Assembly: GCF_900215375.1 (NCBI RefSeq)
Contig: NZ_OBEF01000004.1
Coordinates: 62,001-126,000 of the forward strand
Reading direction: 5' to 3'
Source of the DNA: Enterobacter sp. CC120223-11
GTDB lineage: Bacteria > Pseudomonadota > Gammaproteobacteria > Enterobacterales > Enterobacteriaceae
DNA: 64,000 bases
Below, piece by piece: positions 51,455 through 59,406 of this stretch; position 1 is the stretch's first letter, and each line of letters begins with the position of its first letter. The position numbers were made by a program, and so were the translations under genes. Below the pieces are notes generated by a model that searched no databases, was not told the DNA's origin, and was given only the letters and a program-made list of their open reading frames with translations.

Positions 51455-52204
51455 TTAGTTAAAGACAAAACCGCCGTTGACCGGTATCAGCTGCCCGGTA
51501 ATAAACCGCGACAGATCGCTCAACAGCCAGACCACGCTGCCGGTAACATCTTCCGGCTGCTGGGCACCCGTTAACGCGCGCCCGTTTTCGTAAAGCTGAT
51601 GGCGCTCAGCCGGAACATATTCGGTCGCCTCGACGCGGGTTAACCCCGGCGCGATGGCGTTGATGCGAATGCGTTTTTCGCCCAGTTCACGCGCCATTGA
51701 ACGCGTCATCGCAATCACGGCACCTTTGCTGGCGACGTAGGCCATCAGACGCGGCGCGCCCCACAGCGCGGTATCCGAGGCTACGTTCACGATCCCTGTC
51801 CCTTCGCGCAGCAGCGGCACCGCGGCGCGGGTCACAAGCCAGGTGCCTTTGACGTTCACGCTCATTACGCGGTCCCACAAATCCGGGTCGTAATCGAGCA
51901 TGTTTTTGCCGCCCACGCCGGTTGCCATCGCCGCGTTATTGACCAGGCCGTCAATCTGCCCCTGCTCGCCAATGGCGTGGAAAACCTGCTCGATGGACTG
52001 AGGATCGGCCAGATCGATAACGTGAGATTCGATCGTAAAACCTCGTGCACGCAGGCCGTGCGCACTCTCAGCCAACTCGCCTTCCAGAATGTCGCACATC
52101 ACGACCGCGGCGCCTTGCTCCGCGCAGGCTCTCGCAAAGTGATAGCCCAGCCCGCGTGCGGCACCGGTGACGACGATACGTTTCCCGCTCAGCAGCCCAT
52201 TCAT
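51455..52204 (-). CDS. SDR dehydrogenase, candidate cis-dihydrodiol dehydrogenase
   Basis: This 249-residue classical SDR has TGAARGLGYHF (residues 13-23), NNAA near 89, the catalytic serine in NVASDTALWG and YVASKGAV (Tyr and Lys, about 155-160). The C-terminal end is LIPVNGGFVFN. Next to a Rieske oxygenase, the likely job is NAD-dependent rearomatisation of a cis-dihydrodiol to a catechol. A different alcohol dehydrogenase role cannot be excluded. Its ATG overlaps the Rieske alpha stop by one base, a sign of translational coupling. Confidence 0.88.
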   Translation of the reverse strand: MNGLLSGKRIVVTGAARGLGYHFARACAEQGAAVVMCDILEGELAESAHGLRARGFTIESHVIDLADPQSIEQVFHAIGEQGQIDGLVNNAAMATGVGGKNMLDYDPDLWDRVMSVNVKGTWLVTRAAVPLLREGTGIVNVASDTALWGAPRLMAYVASKGAVIAMTRSMARELGEKRIRINAIAPGLTRVEATEYVPAERHQLYENGRALTGAQQPEDVTGSVVWLLSDLSRFITGQLIPVNGGFVFN

Positions 52205-53226
52205 CAGGCGGCTCCCTGCTGCTCTTCACGCTTTGCCAGCTGCTCTTTCGCCGCTTTTTGCATCATGCGGCGCAGGCGTGAAAGGCCGACGTCGTGCTGG
52301 TAGAGGTATTCATGTTCGCGGGCGTCTGGTGCCAGGCTTTCCAGCACCACGCGATCCTGCTCCAGCACTTCCCAGTGCAGCTTTTCCAGACGGTTGCGGT
52401 ACATAAAGCGCCACATATCACGCTGCCAGCCCTGCACGCGGCGAATACGCCAGAAGAAGACGCGGCAGTTGTCGTTATCTTCCGGCACCACCATGCCGAC
52501 AATAAAGAAGTGGCCGCCAGGCCCGAAACGCTTCTTATAAGGAATGGAGAGGCGCATCCAGTAGGTGCCGCTGTTGCCCAATTCCACCCAGTCAAAGTTG
52601 ACGCCGCTCTGCCCTTTTTTCTCAAAGATGAAGCCGGTTTTGGTCGGCTGTAGCACCATGTCGGCCTTACGATCCCCTTCTGCCATCGAGTGCGACGAGG
52701 AGTGCAGATAGGTGCCGTGCATCGGGTCCATTACGTTTTCAAGCGCGTACTGGTAGTTACATTTCCACGCGGCGGTACAGAGGAAGTTGCTGTAAGTTTC
52801 AGTGTCAGCAAGTTCGTCCGGGAAGCTCAGCTCGTCCGGCTGCTGTTCGGCGGTCACGCCAAACCAGAGGAAGATGGCGCCGTGTGCTTCCTGCACGTTA
52901 TAGCTGCGCACGCACTGCTGGCCGACCAGCGGACATTTGTCCACCGCGGGTACATCTTTTACTTCACCGTTACCCGCCACTTCTACACCGTGATACCAGC
53001 AGGCTATGCGGTCACCGAGGTTCCAGCCCATCGACAGGCGCGCGCCACGGTGCGGGCAGCGGTCTTCCAGCGCCTGTACCTGGCCATCTTTATTACGCCA
53101 GACCACAATCTGCTCGCCGAGGCGAGTAATGCCCACTGGCGCAGACTGCACTTCCCAACTGGCCAGCACCGGATACCAGAGGCCGCGCAGACCTTTATCG
53201 AGATAATTTTGTACGGTAGTCGTCAT
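52204..53226 (-). CDS. Rieske non-heme iron oxygenase, alpha subunit
   Basis: The start MTTTVQNYLDKGLRGLWYPVL (53226) gives 340 residues. The Rieske cluster is bound by Cys57 and His59 (CPHRGARLSMG) and Cys76 and His79 (CWYHG). The mononuclear iron site is in ENVMDPMHGTYLH, with bridging Asp167 and ligands His170 and His175. No beta subunit gene is present, so it is an alpha-only oxygenase of the phthalate/vanillate-demethylase style. It may dihydroxylate or demethylate its substrate; the dehydrogenase and extradiol genes favour dihydroxylation. It starts 10 bases after the small HTH-like gene. Confidence 0.92.
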   Translation of the reverse strand: MTTTVQNYLDKGLRGLWYPVLASWEVQSAPVGITRLGEQIVVWRNKDGQVQALEDRCPHRGARLSMGWNLGDRIACWYHGVEVAGNGEVKDVPAVDKCPLVGQQCVRSYNVQEAHGAIFLWFGVTAEQQPDELSFPDELADTETYSNFLCTAAWKCNYQYALENVMDPMHGTYLHSSSHSMAEGDRKADMVLQPTKTGFIFEKKGQSGVNFDWVELGNSGTYWMRLSIPYKKRFGPGGHFFIVGMVVPEDNDNCRVFFWRIRRVQGWQRDMWRFMYRNRLEKLHWEVLEQDRVVLESLAPDAREHEYLYQHDVGLSRLRRMMQKAAKEQLAKREEQQGAA

Positions 53227-53236
53227 CGCGTTGCCC

Positions 53237-53545
53237 TCAGTAGCCGTTAACCTGTAAGAATGCCTGGAAGCTGGCCTCGCTCCACGGCTCACCCTGCTGA
53301 TCGTGCATGCGCACCGCATTCAGCCCGTTCACCAGCTCCGGCAGTGTTTCAGCCCCCTGCTCAAAGAGATCTTCCAGCGTGGCGATAAGATTCACTTCCC
53401 AGTTTTCCGGCACGCGGCTGCGGGTTTGCCAGATCAGATTCGGGTAATCACCCGGCTTGTGGATAGCGCCATTGCCGCCCTCGGCTGGCGGGGTAAACTG
53501 GCGGCTTTCCGGCAGCGCCGGGTTGAAGCTCAGGGTATCGGTCAT
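53237..53545 (-). CDS. Small recombinase-HTH-like protein in the Rieske operon
   Basis: This 102-residue protein has a polar N-terminus (MTDTLSFNPALPESR) and a C-terminal helical part (about residues 55-102) ending EPWSEASFQAFLQVNGY. The pattern of a helix, a short loop and G-x-P-W-S-x-x-S followed by a last helix resembles the recombinase helix of large serine recombinases (where a new-PW-s motif precedes the final helix), but no catalytic domain is present. It lies between ferredoxin (4-base overlap) and oxygenase, so it is probably an accessory of the oxygenase rather than a recombinase. Its function is unknown. Confidence 0.75.
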   Translation of the reverse strand: MTDTLSFNPALPESRQFTPPAEGGNGAIHKPGDYPNLIWQTRSRVPENWEVNLIATLEDLFEQGAETLPELVNGLNAVRMHDQQGEPWSEASFQAFLQVNGY

Positions 53546-53865
53546 GCCACGGTCTCCTCGACAAAGGTAATCTGGATTTGGTTTTCAAAGACTCGAACCG
53601 GGTAGCGGTTGAGGTTGCGACCGCCGGGGCCGTGCAGGCACTGGCCGGTTTTAACATCGAAAACCGCCTCGTGCAGCGGGCATTCCACTTTGCCATCTTC
53701 CACGAAGCCCTGACTCAGCAACGCGTAAGCGTGCGGACATACGTCTTCCAGCGCGTAATATTCACCGTCAATCAAATAAACGCCGATCTCTTTGCCTTCG
53801 ACGTTGCCGCTAAAAGGGAAATCTTCCTGTACTTGTTCTGCGTCACATACGCCTATCCAGCTCAT
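53542..53865 (-). CDS. Rieske-type ferredoxin
   Basis: The start MSWIGVCDAEQVQEDFPF (53865), preceded by a strong GGAGG 8 bases upstream, gives 107 residues, the usual length of dioxygenase ferredoxins. The 2Fe-2S cluster ligands are Cys43 and His45 (CPHAYALLSQG) and Cys62 and His65 (CPLHEAVFD). It carries electrons from the FAD reductase to the oxygenase. It is the first gene of the 14-gene cluster. A longer upstream reading would absorb the palindromic operator and is rejected. Confidence 0.93.
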   Translation of the reverse strand: MSWIGVCDAEQVQEDFPFSGNVEGKEIGVYLIDGEYYALEDVCPHAYALLSQGFVEDGKVECPLHEAVFDVKTGQCLHGPGGRNLNRYPVRVFENQIQITFVEETVA

Positions 53866-53884
53866 CACGATCCTCCAGGCTTTT

Positions 53885-53900
53885 GTTTCATATATGAAAC
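53885..53900. promoter_or_regulatory. Palindrome 1, candidate IclR-type operator
   Basis: GTTTCATATATGAAAC is a perfect 16-bp palindrome 20 bases upstream of the ferredoxin start, between the ribosome-binding site and the presumed promoter. The half-site GTTTCA recurs in two further palindromes in this 413-bp divergent gap, which contains no gene. Confidence 0.65.
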
Positions 53901-54153
53901 TCTGTTTCTTATTTAATACGGTCAATATAAAAGCGATGAATCTTTCGTCAAGCGGCAATGTGACGAATTTGTTAATTTTGCGGTAATTAATTAACTAAGT
54001 GTGCAAAGGATCACGAAAAAATGCAGCGATAGGAAATTTTCATTATTACGCGACACATGAATACGTTTTCTTGATGCCCTTTGGATTTGAAAAATAGATA
54101 TTGACTTCTTTTCTTTTTGTTCCTTAAAAATAAAGAAAAGTCATTTCCTGAGA

Positions 54154-54169
54154 GTTTCACCCGTGAAAC
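54154..54169. promoter_or_regulatory. Palindrome 2, candidate IclR-type operator
   Basis: GTTTCACCCGTGAAAC has perfect 7-base arms (GTTTCAC/GTGAAAC) around CC, with the same half-site and spacing as palindrome 1. It lies 110 bases upstream of the divergent transporter. Confidence 0.65.
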
Positions 54170-54182
54170 AGGTATTTATTTT

Positions 54183-54198
54183 ATTGTTTATAAACAAT
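54183..54198. promoter_or_regulatory. Perfect 16-bp palindrome of a different sequence
   Basis: ATTGTTTATAAACAAT is a perfect palindrome 14 bases after palindrome 2 and 2 bases before palindrome 3. It differs from the GTTTCA family and may bind another regulator or form part of a promoter. Confidence 0.5.
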
Positions 54199-54200
54199 GA

Positions 54201-54216
54201 GTTTCACAGGTGATAC
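54201..54216. promoter_or_regulatory. Palindrome 3, candidate IclR-type operator
   Basis: GTTTCACAGGTGATAC keeps 7-base arms with one mismatch (TGATAC instead of TGAAAC). It is 47 bases from palindrome 2 and 63 bases upstream of the transporter start. Confidence 0.6.
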
Positions 54217-54278
54217 ATTTTAGTTACGTGACAATCACTCAGATAAAAATATAACCAGACAGAATTTTAAAGGCGGGC

Positions 54279-55493
54279 ATGATGACGGCAAGATGGCAAG
54301 GCACGGTGGCACTATTGCTGCTAATTATTATTTCCTACGTGGATCGGGTGAATATCTCGGTAATGATTTTAAACCCGGAATTTGCTGAACATTTCCAGCT
54401 AAATGAAAACAGAATGTTACAGGGAATGCTCATGACCTGCTTTCTTCTGGGTTATGGTTTTTCCGCTTTATTATTAACACCGGTTATCGAAAGTAAGCTG
54501 CATTATCGGCAGGGATTATTAAGCAGTATTGCAGTCTGGGCCCTGGTTTGCGCTGTTTCTCCCCTGCTCGGCTCATTGATGGGAATGCTCGTCGCGCGCG
54601 TGATTCTGGGCATTGCCGAGGGGCCGCTCTTTTCGCTGAAAACGCGCTTTATCAGCGATAATTTTAACGCGGAGGAGATCGGCAAACCCAATGCGGTTAC
54701 CGCGCTCGGCGTCTCTCTCGGCCTGGCTGTGGGCTTTCCGCTGGTCACCTGGCTGATGGCGCATTTCGGTTGGGCGGGATCGTTTTATGCGCTGGCGGTA
54801 ATGAATCTGATGCTGGGCGGTGGCCTCATCTGGCGTTTTCTGCCCGCGCCGCCCCTCGTCACGAAAAGCAAAAAACCGGGATTCATGCAGACGTTTACGC
54901 TTGCCTGGCAAACGCCGCTGCTGGGCTGGATCCTGCTGGTTGAGATTGCCACTCTGAGCTATCTGTGGGGCAGCAGCGCGTGGCTTCCGGCATGGCTTCG
55001 CGATGAACATCACTTCTCGCTGCATGCGACGGGAATGCTGGCCGCGATTCCCTTTCTGCTGAGCCTGGGCTCCAAATTTCTGGGCGGCGTACTGCTCGAC
55101 AAAATGCGCCCGGAGCAGGCACCGGTGCTGTTTGTGGTCGGCGGAGCACTGACGGCGCTGTCAGTGGTCGCGCTGATGCTGAGCCATCAGGCCGTCTGGC
55201 TGGCGCTGTTTATGCTGTCCGCGAACGTATTCTGGGGGCTTCAGGGCGCCGCCATTCCTGCCGTGATCCAGCATTATGCCGCGCATGAGGCGGTGGGGAG
55301 TGCGTATGGGATAATCAATGGAATCGGGAATATCTGCGCCGCGTTTATTCCGCTGCTGATGGGTATGGTGATGAAATCAGTGGGATCGGTCAGTTCCGGT
55401 TTTTCGGTACTGGTGGCGTCACAGATTGTTACCCTGGTGGCCGGAGGGATGTTGCTGCTGCGCATGCGTCGCGCAGCAGCACTGAGCGCGTAA
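54279..55493 (+). CDS. MFS transporter divergent from the Rieske operon
   Basis: This 404-residue protein has about 12 membrane helices. The TM1 feature SYVDRVNISVMILNPEF and the TM4 segment VILGIAEGPLFSLKTRF place it in the ACS family of organic-anion symporters, the same group as the transporter at 47181. Two adjacent ATGs are possible starts; AAGGCGGG lies just upstream. It shares the operator-rich promoter region with the catabolic operon and probably imports (or exports) a substrate or intermediate. Its stop lies 3 bases from the convergent speB stop, with no terminator between. Confidence 0.88.
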   Translation: MMTARWQGTVALLLLIIISYVDRVNISVMILNPEFAEHFQLNENRMLQGMLMTCFLLGYGFSALLLTPVIESKLHYRQGLLSSIAVWALVCAVSPLLGSLMGMLVARVILGIAEGPLFSLKTRFISDNFNAEEIGKPNAVTALGVSLGLAVGFPLVTWLMAHFGWAGSFYALAVMNLMLGGGLIWRFLPAPPLVTKSKKPGFMQTFTLAWQTPLLGWILLVEIATLSYLWGSSAWLPAWLRDEHHFSLHATGMLAAIPFLLSLGSKFLGGVLLDKMRPEQAPVLFVVGGALTALSVVALMLSHQAVWLALFMLSANVFWGLQGAAIPAVIQHYAAHEAVGSAYGIINGIGNICAAFIPLLMGMVMKSVGSVSSGFSVLVASQIVTLVAGGMLLLRMRRAAALSA

Positions 55494-55496
55494 GGC

Positions 55497-56417
55497 TTAT
55501 TCGCCTTTTTTCGCCGCCTGGATGTAGAGCATTTCCAGAGCCAGCGTCGCGGCGGCCAGGGCGGTGATCTCAGACTGATCGTACGCCGGGGCGACTTCCA
55601 CAACGTCCATGCCGACGATGTTCAGGTCTTTCAGGCCACGAACCAGTTTGATCGCACGATCGGAAGTCAGGCCGCCGATCACTGGCGTACCGGTACCCGG
55701 AGCAAAGGCCGGATCCAGGCAGTCGATATCAAAGGTCAGGTACACCGGCATATCGCCAACAATCTGCTTAACCTGTGCGATGATATCGTCCACGCCGCGA
55801 TCGTTCACCTGGCCCGCGTCCAGTACGGTGAAACCGTTGTCCTTGTCGAATTCGGTACGAATGCCGATCTGCACGGAGTGATTCGGATCGATCAGGCCTT
55901 CTTTCGGCGCGGTGAAGAACATGGTGCCGTGGTCAAACTCGCAGCCGTTTGCGTAGGTGTCGGTGTGGGCATCGAAGTGCACCAGCGCCATTTTACCGAA
56001 GTGTTTGGCGTGCGCGCGCAGCAGCGGCAGCGTCACGAAGTGGTCACCGCCGAAAGAGAGCATACGCTTCCCGGCCGCCAGCAGTTTTTCTGCGTGAGCC
56101 TGGAGTTTCTCGCTCATTTCACGGGCATCGCCAAAGGCATAAACCAGGTCGCCGCAGTCCACGACGTTCAGACGCTCACGCATGTCGAAGTCCCACGGGA
56201 AACGGTTGTGCTCCCACGCGAGATTAGTGGATACCTGACGAATCGCCGCCGGGCCGTGACGGCCACCGGCACGACCAGAAGTGGCCGCGTCAAAAGGTAC
56301 GCCGGTGATAACCCAGTCAGCGTCGCTGTCGTATGGCTGGAAGTTCAGCGGCAGACGCAGGAAACCAAACGCGTTCGATACCAGAGAGTTGTCGTACTGA
56401 TGACCCAAAGTGCTCAT
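55497..56417 (-). CDS. speB: Agmatinase
   Basis: SpeB hydrolyses agmatine to putrescine and urea. The 306 residues match E. coli. Ureohydrolase manganese ligands are present in [13 protein letters not shown] (about residues 120-132), [13 protein letters not shown] (about 147-159) and [17 protein letters not shown] (about 226-242). It follows speA on the same strand after a 210-bp gap containing a hairpin and one palindromic repeat, as in E. coli apart from the missing neighbour loiP, displaced by the island. Confidence 0.97.
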   Translation of the reverse strand: MSTLGHQYDNSLVSNAFGFLRLPLNFQPYDSDADWVITGVPFDAATSGRAGGRHGPAAIRQVSTNLAWEHNRFPWDFDMRERLNVVDCGDLVYAFGDAREMSEKLQAHAEKLLAAGKRMLSFGGDHFVTLPLLRAHAKHFGKMALVHFDAHTDTYANGCEFDHGTMFFTAPKEGLIDPNHSVQIGIRTEFDKDNGFTVLDAGQVNDRGVDDIIAQVKQIVGDMPVYLTFDIDCLDPAFAPGTGTPVIGGLTSDRAIKLVRGLKDLNIVGMDVVEVAPAYDQSEITALAAATLALEMLYIQAAKKGE

Positions 56418-56584
56418 AAAGATGACCTCGTATACCGTCGGAAATTTATGACAGATGAAAAAAAATCCCTTCCGCGTCGTTAGGCCCGACGAGAAAGGGA
56501 TCGATTCGTGTACTACTTGTTAAGGCGATTATCGCCGTAAATTCATACTGGTTCAAGTGAGTATAGGCGATGGTGTGCTCTTTA

Positions 56585-56620
56585 CCCTCACCCTAACCCT
56601 TTCCCCTAAGAGGAGAGGGA
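56585..56620. repeat. Single palindromic repeat copy between speA and speB
   Basis: CCCTCACCCTAACCCTTTCC followed by CCTAAGAGGAGAGGGA carries the CCCTCACCCTAACCCT arm found at the ends of the array at 16731-16929, here as one imperfect hairpin 8 bases after the speA stop. Confidence 0.75.
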
Positions 56621-56627
56621 AAAGATC

Positions 56628-58604
56628 CTACTCATCTTCCAGATAAGTGTAACCGTACAGGCCCGCTTCAAACTCTTCGAGGAACTGCTGCTGCAGCGCA
56701 TCGTCCAGACCGGTCTGTTTCACCTGATCGCGGAACTGGGTCAGCAGCGTTTTTGGATCCAGCTGCACGTATTCCAGCATATCCGCCACGGTATCGCCCT
56801 CGTCAGAAAGCTCCACTTCCACGCTGCCGTCAGGGAAGACAAACACGTCCACCGCTTCGGTATCACCGAACAGGTTGTGCATGTTGCCGAGGATTTCCTG
56901 ATAGGCACCAACCATAAAGAAGCCCAGCATCGGCGGGTTCTCCGGGTCGTATTCCGGCATTGGCATGGTGGTCGCTATACCGTCGCCGTCGATGTAGTGG
57001 TCGATCGCCCCATCGGAATCACAGGTAATGTCCAGCAGCACTGCCCGGCGTTCAGGCGCCTGATTCAGGCCTTCGAGCGGCAGGACAGGGAACAGCTGAT
57101 CAATCCCCCACGCATCCGGCATCGACTGGAACAGCGAGAAGTTGACGTACATTTTGTCCGCCATGCGCTCCTGCAGCTCATCGATAATCGGGCGATGGGC
57201 GCGGTTGCTTGGGTCGAGCTGTTTCTGCACTTCGTGACACATACCCAAATAGAGCTGCTCGGCCCAGGCACGCTGCTGCAGGCTGTAAGCCCCGGAAGAG
57301 TAGCCGATATGCACATCGTGCAGATCCATCTGGCTGTCGTGCAGCCACTCACGCAGCGAACGACGTCCGCCCGGCTCGTGCAGCTCCTGCCAGGTTTCCC
57401 ACATATTTTGCAGCGTACGCGGCGCGTCTTCCGCAGGCGCGGACGGCGTGGTGTATTCGTTGCGCTCAACGCCGATGATGTTGGACACCAGCACGGTGTG
57501 GTGCGCTGTTACAGCACGGCCAGACTCGGTGATCACCGTCGGGTGCGGCAGGCCGTTCTCTTCACAGGCATCGCCGATCGCCCAGATGATGTTGTTGGCG
57601 TACTCGTTCAGGCCGTAGTTCACCGAGCAGTCAGACTGCGAGCGGGTACCTTCGTAATCCACACCCAGGCCACCGCCCACGTCGAAGCACTGAATGTTCA
57701 CGCCAAGCTTATGCAGTTCCACGTAGAAACGGGCCGACTCGCGCACGCCGGTGGCGATATCGCGAATGTTCGCCATCTGCGAACCGAGGTGGAAGTGCAG
57801 CAGCTGAATGCTATCGAGGCGATCGTGCTCGCGCAGGATCTCCACCAGCTGCAATACCTGCGTCGCCGCCAGGCCGAATTTGGATTTTTCGCCGCCGGAA
57901 GACTGCCATTTGCCGGAACCCTGAGAGGCCAGACGCGCACGCACACCCAGGCGCGGCACCACGTTCAGGCGCTCGGCTTCTTCCAGCACGATAGCGACTT
58001 CGGACATCTTTTCGATAACCAGATAGACCTTGTGGCCCATCTTCTCGCCGATCAGCGCCAGGCGAATATATTCGCGGTCTTTGTAGCCGTTACAGACGAT
58101 AACGCTGCGGGTCATGCCAGCATGGGCGAGAACGGCCATCAGCTCCGCTTTGGAACCTGCTTCAAGGCCCAGCGGCTCACCGGAGTGGATTAAAGACTCA
58201 ATGACGCGGCGATGCTGGTTTACCTTGATCGGGTAAACAAGGAAGTAGTCACCTTTATAACCATAGGATTCACGCGCGCGCTTGAAGGCGGCGTTAATCG
58301 AACGCAGACGATGTTGCAGGATCTGCGGGAAGCAGAACAGTGCAGGCAGTCGCTGTCCCTGCGCTTCACGAGCCTTCACCAGCATGGCGAGATCCACCTG
58401 TGCTTCTGGCACATCAGGATCCGGACACACGCTGATATGGCCCAGCTCGTTCACGTCGTAGTAATTATTGCCCCACCAGGCAATGTTGTAAGTACGCAGC
58501 ATCTTGCTGGCCTCCTGAGAGCTCATTGCCACCTCCTGCATAGAACGTAGTACACCCTGTTCGCCGGCTGACGAAGGGGAAGACAGAGACATGTCGTCAG
58601 ACAT
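56628..58604 (-). CDS. speA: Biosynthetic arginine decarboxylase
   Basis: SpeA converts arginine to agmatine, the first step of the ADC route to putrescine completed by SpeB. The start [17 protein letters not shown] (58604) gives 658 residues, identical in length to E. coli. The pyridoxal-phosphate lysine lies in [14 protein letters not shown] (about residue 127), the PLP phosphate loop in [12 protein letters not shown] (about 305) and the substrate-site [13 protein letters not shown] near residue 530. Its first 8 bases overlap the small gene yqgB. Confidence 0.97.
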   Translation of the reverse strand: MSDDMSLSSPSSAGEQGVLRSMQEVAMSSQEASKMLRTYNIAWWGNNYYDVNELGHISVCPDPDVPEAQVDLAMLVKAREAQGQRLPALFCFPQILQHRLRSINAAFKRARESYGYKGDYFLVYPIKVNQHRRVIESLIHSGEPLGLEAGSKAELMAVLAHAGMTRSVIVCNGYKDREYIRLALIGEKMGHKVYLVIEKMSEVAIVLEEAERLNVVPRLGVRARLASQGSGKWQSSGGEKSKFGLAATQVLQLVEILREHDRLDSIQLLHFHLGSQMANIRDIATGVRESARFYVELHKLGVNIQCFDVGGGLGVDYEGTRSQSDCSVNYGLNEYANNIIWAIGDACEENGLPHPTVITESGRAVTAHHTVLVSNIIGVERNEYTTPSAPAEDAPRTLQNMWETWQELHEPGGRRSLREWLHDSQMDLHDVHIGYSSGAYSLQQRAWAEQLYLGMCHEVQKQLDPSNRAHRPIIDELQERMADKMYVNFSLFQSMPDAWGIDQLFPVLPLEGLNQAPERRAVLLDITCDSDGAIDHYIDGDGIATTMPMPEYDPENPPMLGFFMVGAYQEILGNMHNLFGDTEAVDVFVFPDGSVEVELSDEGDTVADMLEYVQLDPKTLLTQFRDQVKQTGLDDALQQQFLEEFEAGLYGYTYLEDE

Positions 58605-58743
58605 AGCGAACCTCAAATATAGGCGAAAGTGTAAAACAGTTGACTACTATCGCAGTGTTACTAAGCGATAACAACCCATATACAGCCGTGTGTGTCAGCA
58701 GAGTATGCTGAACGCTCGCCTGTGCGACCGGTTTCTTGTTCAT
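58597..58743 (-). CDS. yqgB: Small acid-responsive protein YqgB
   Basis: The ATG at 58743 gives 48 residues ([16 protein letters not shown]...). Compared with E. coli YqgB (43 residues), the shared stretches are KKPVAQ, YGLLS and AIVVNCFTL; the middle is looser. The E. coli gene also lies directly upstream of speA and has been reported as acid-responsive; its molecular role is unknown. The 3' end overlaps the speA start by 8 bases, so ribosomes could be passed to speA. An in-frame ATG further upstream would give 80 residues but adds an unconserved segment. Confidence 0.75.
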   Translation of the reverse strand: MNKKPVAQASVQHTLLTHTAVYGLLSLSNTAIVVNCFTLSPIFEVRYV

Positions 58744-59263
58744 ATCATTGTAAAACATAGACCCGGGGTTTGAAGGACCACCGGAGAAACCACGAGAAAA
58801 CCCCTGAATATAGGAGCGCCCTTGTCCAGAATTCAGCAAGCCTTAACCGGCCCTGACATCCTGAGATAAGCCCGAATGGGGATAACTTCGGCAGGTCTTA
58901 ATCGAAGAGAAAGAAGCTGTGGGGTATAAACGCACGCCAGAACGGCATGACTGAGTCTGCGGAAAACGATGGTTCATTATGTCGTATCACCTCCACGCCA
59001 ACTCACCTGAGCCAGCGACAAGCCAAAGCCAAAGCCAAAAAATACATTGCTTCACCCGGCTGGAAGTGGCGACACGAGAGCGTTCATCGTGCGCTTTTTG
59101 GACTGAGCCGCGCGCGGCGTTTTATACCGATAACGGGGGTAAAAAGCAAAATATAAATGTGCAGGCTTCCACTGCTGTCAGGAAAAATTGCCAGCCCTCA
59201 GGGCAAGCTGATGCGACCTGCTTCAAAAAAAACTGGCAATCGGGTGAAACTCTGACCTAAAAT
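58744..59263. other. Long leader/intergenic region between yqgB and metK
   Basis: About 660 bases separate yqgB from metK. I see no convincing gene. It includes a short triplicate GCCAAA repeat (59022-59039) and open frames of 60-93 codons that lack recognisable domains. Two small E. coli genes annotated here (yqgC and yqgD) are not recognised. The left part probably holds the speA promoter and leader, the right part the metK control region. Confidence 0.5.
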
Positions 59264-59295
59264 AGCCATCCAGATGTTAATCCATCTATACTGAT
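59264..59295 (+). promoter_or_regulatory. Candidate MetJ met-box array upstream of metK
   Basis: Four contiguous 8-mers, AGCCATCC, AGATGTTA, ATCCATCT and ATACTGAT, resemble the MetJ consensus AGACGTCT at several positions (strongest in the second and third). The array lies 112 bases before metK, whose repression by MetJ with S-adenosylmethionine is established in E. coli. Confidence 0.55.
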
Positions 59296-59406
59296 TAACA
59301 CCCAGACTGTTTGTGTGATTATCCGCAAGTTCTGGTTGAAAAATCTGTCAGAACATCAACTTACAACAGTTTGAGCTAACCGAATTCTTTCCAGGTGAAA
59401 TAAAAC

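Noticed and set aside
53545..53958. Longer form of the Rieske ferredoxin starting at 53958
   Set aside because: It would add 31 residues translated from the palindromic operator and promoter region; the internal ATG at 53865 has a strong GGAGG and gives the family length.
58947..59156. A 69-codon plus-strand frame between yqgB and metK
   Set aside because: It includes a low-complexity KAKAK run from the GCCAAA repeat, lacks a Shine-Dalgarno sequence and resembles no protein I know; an alternative frame of 93 codons overlaps it.
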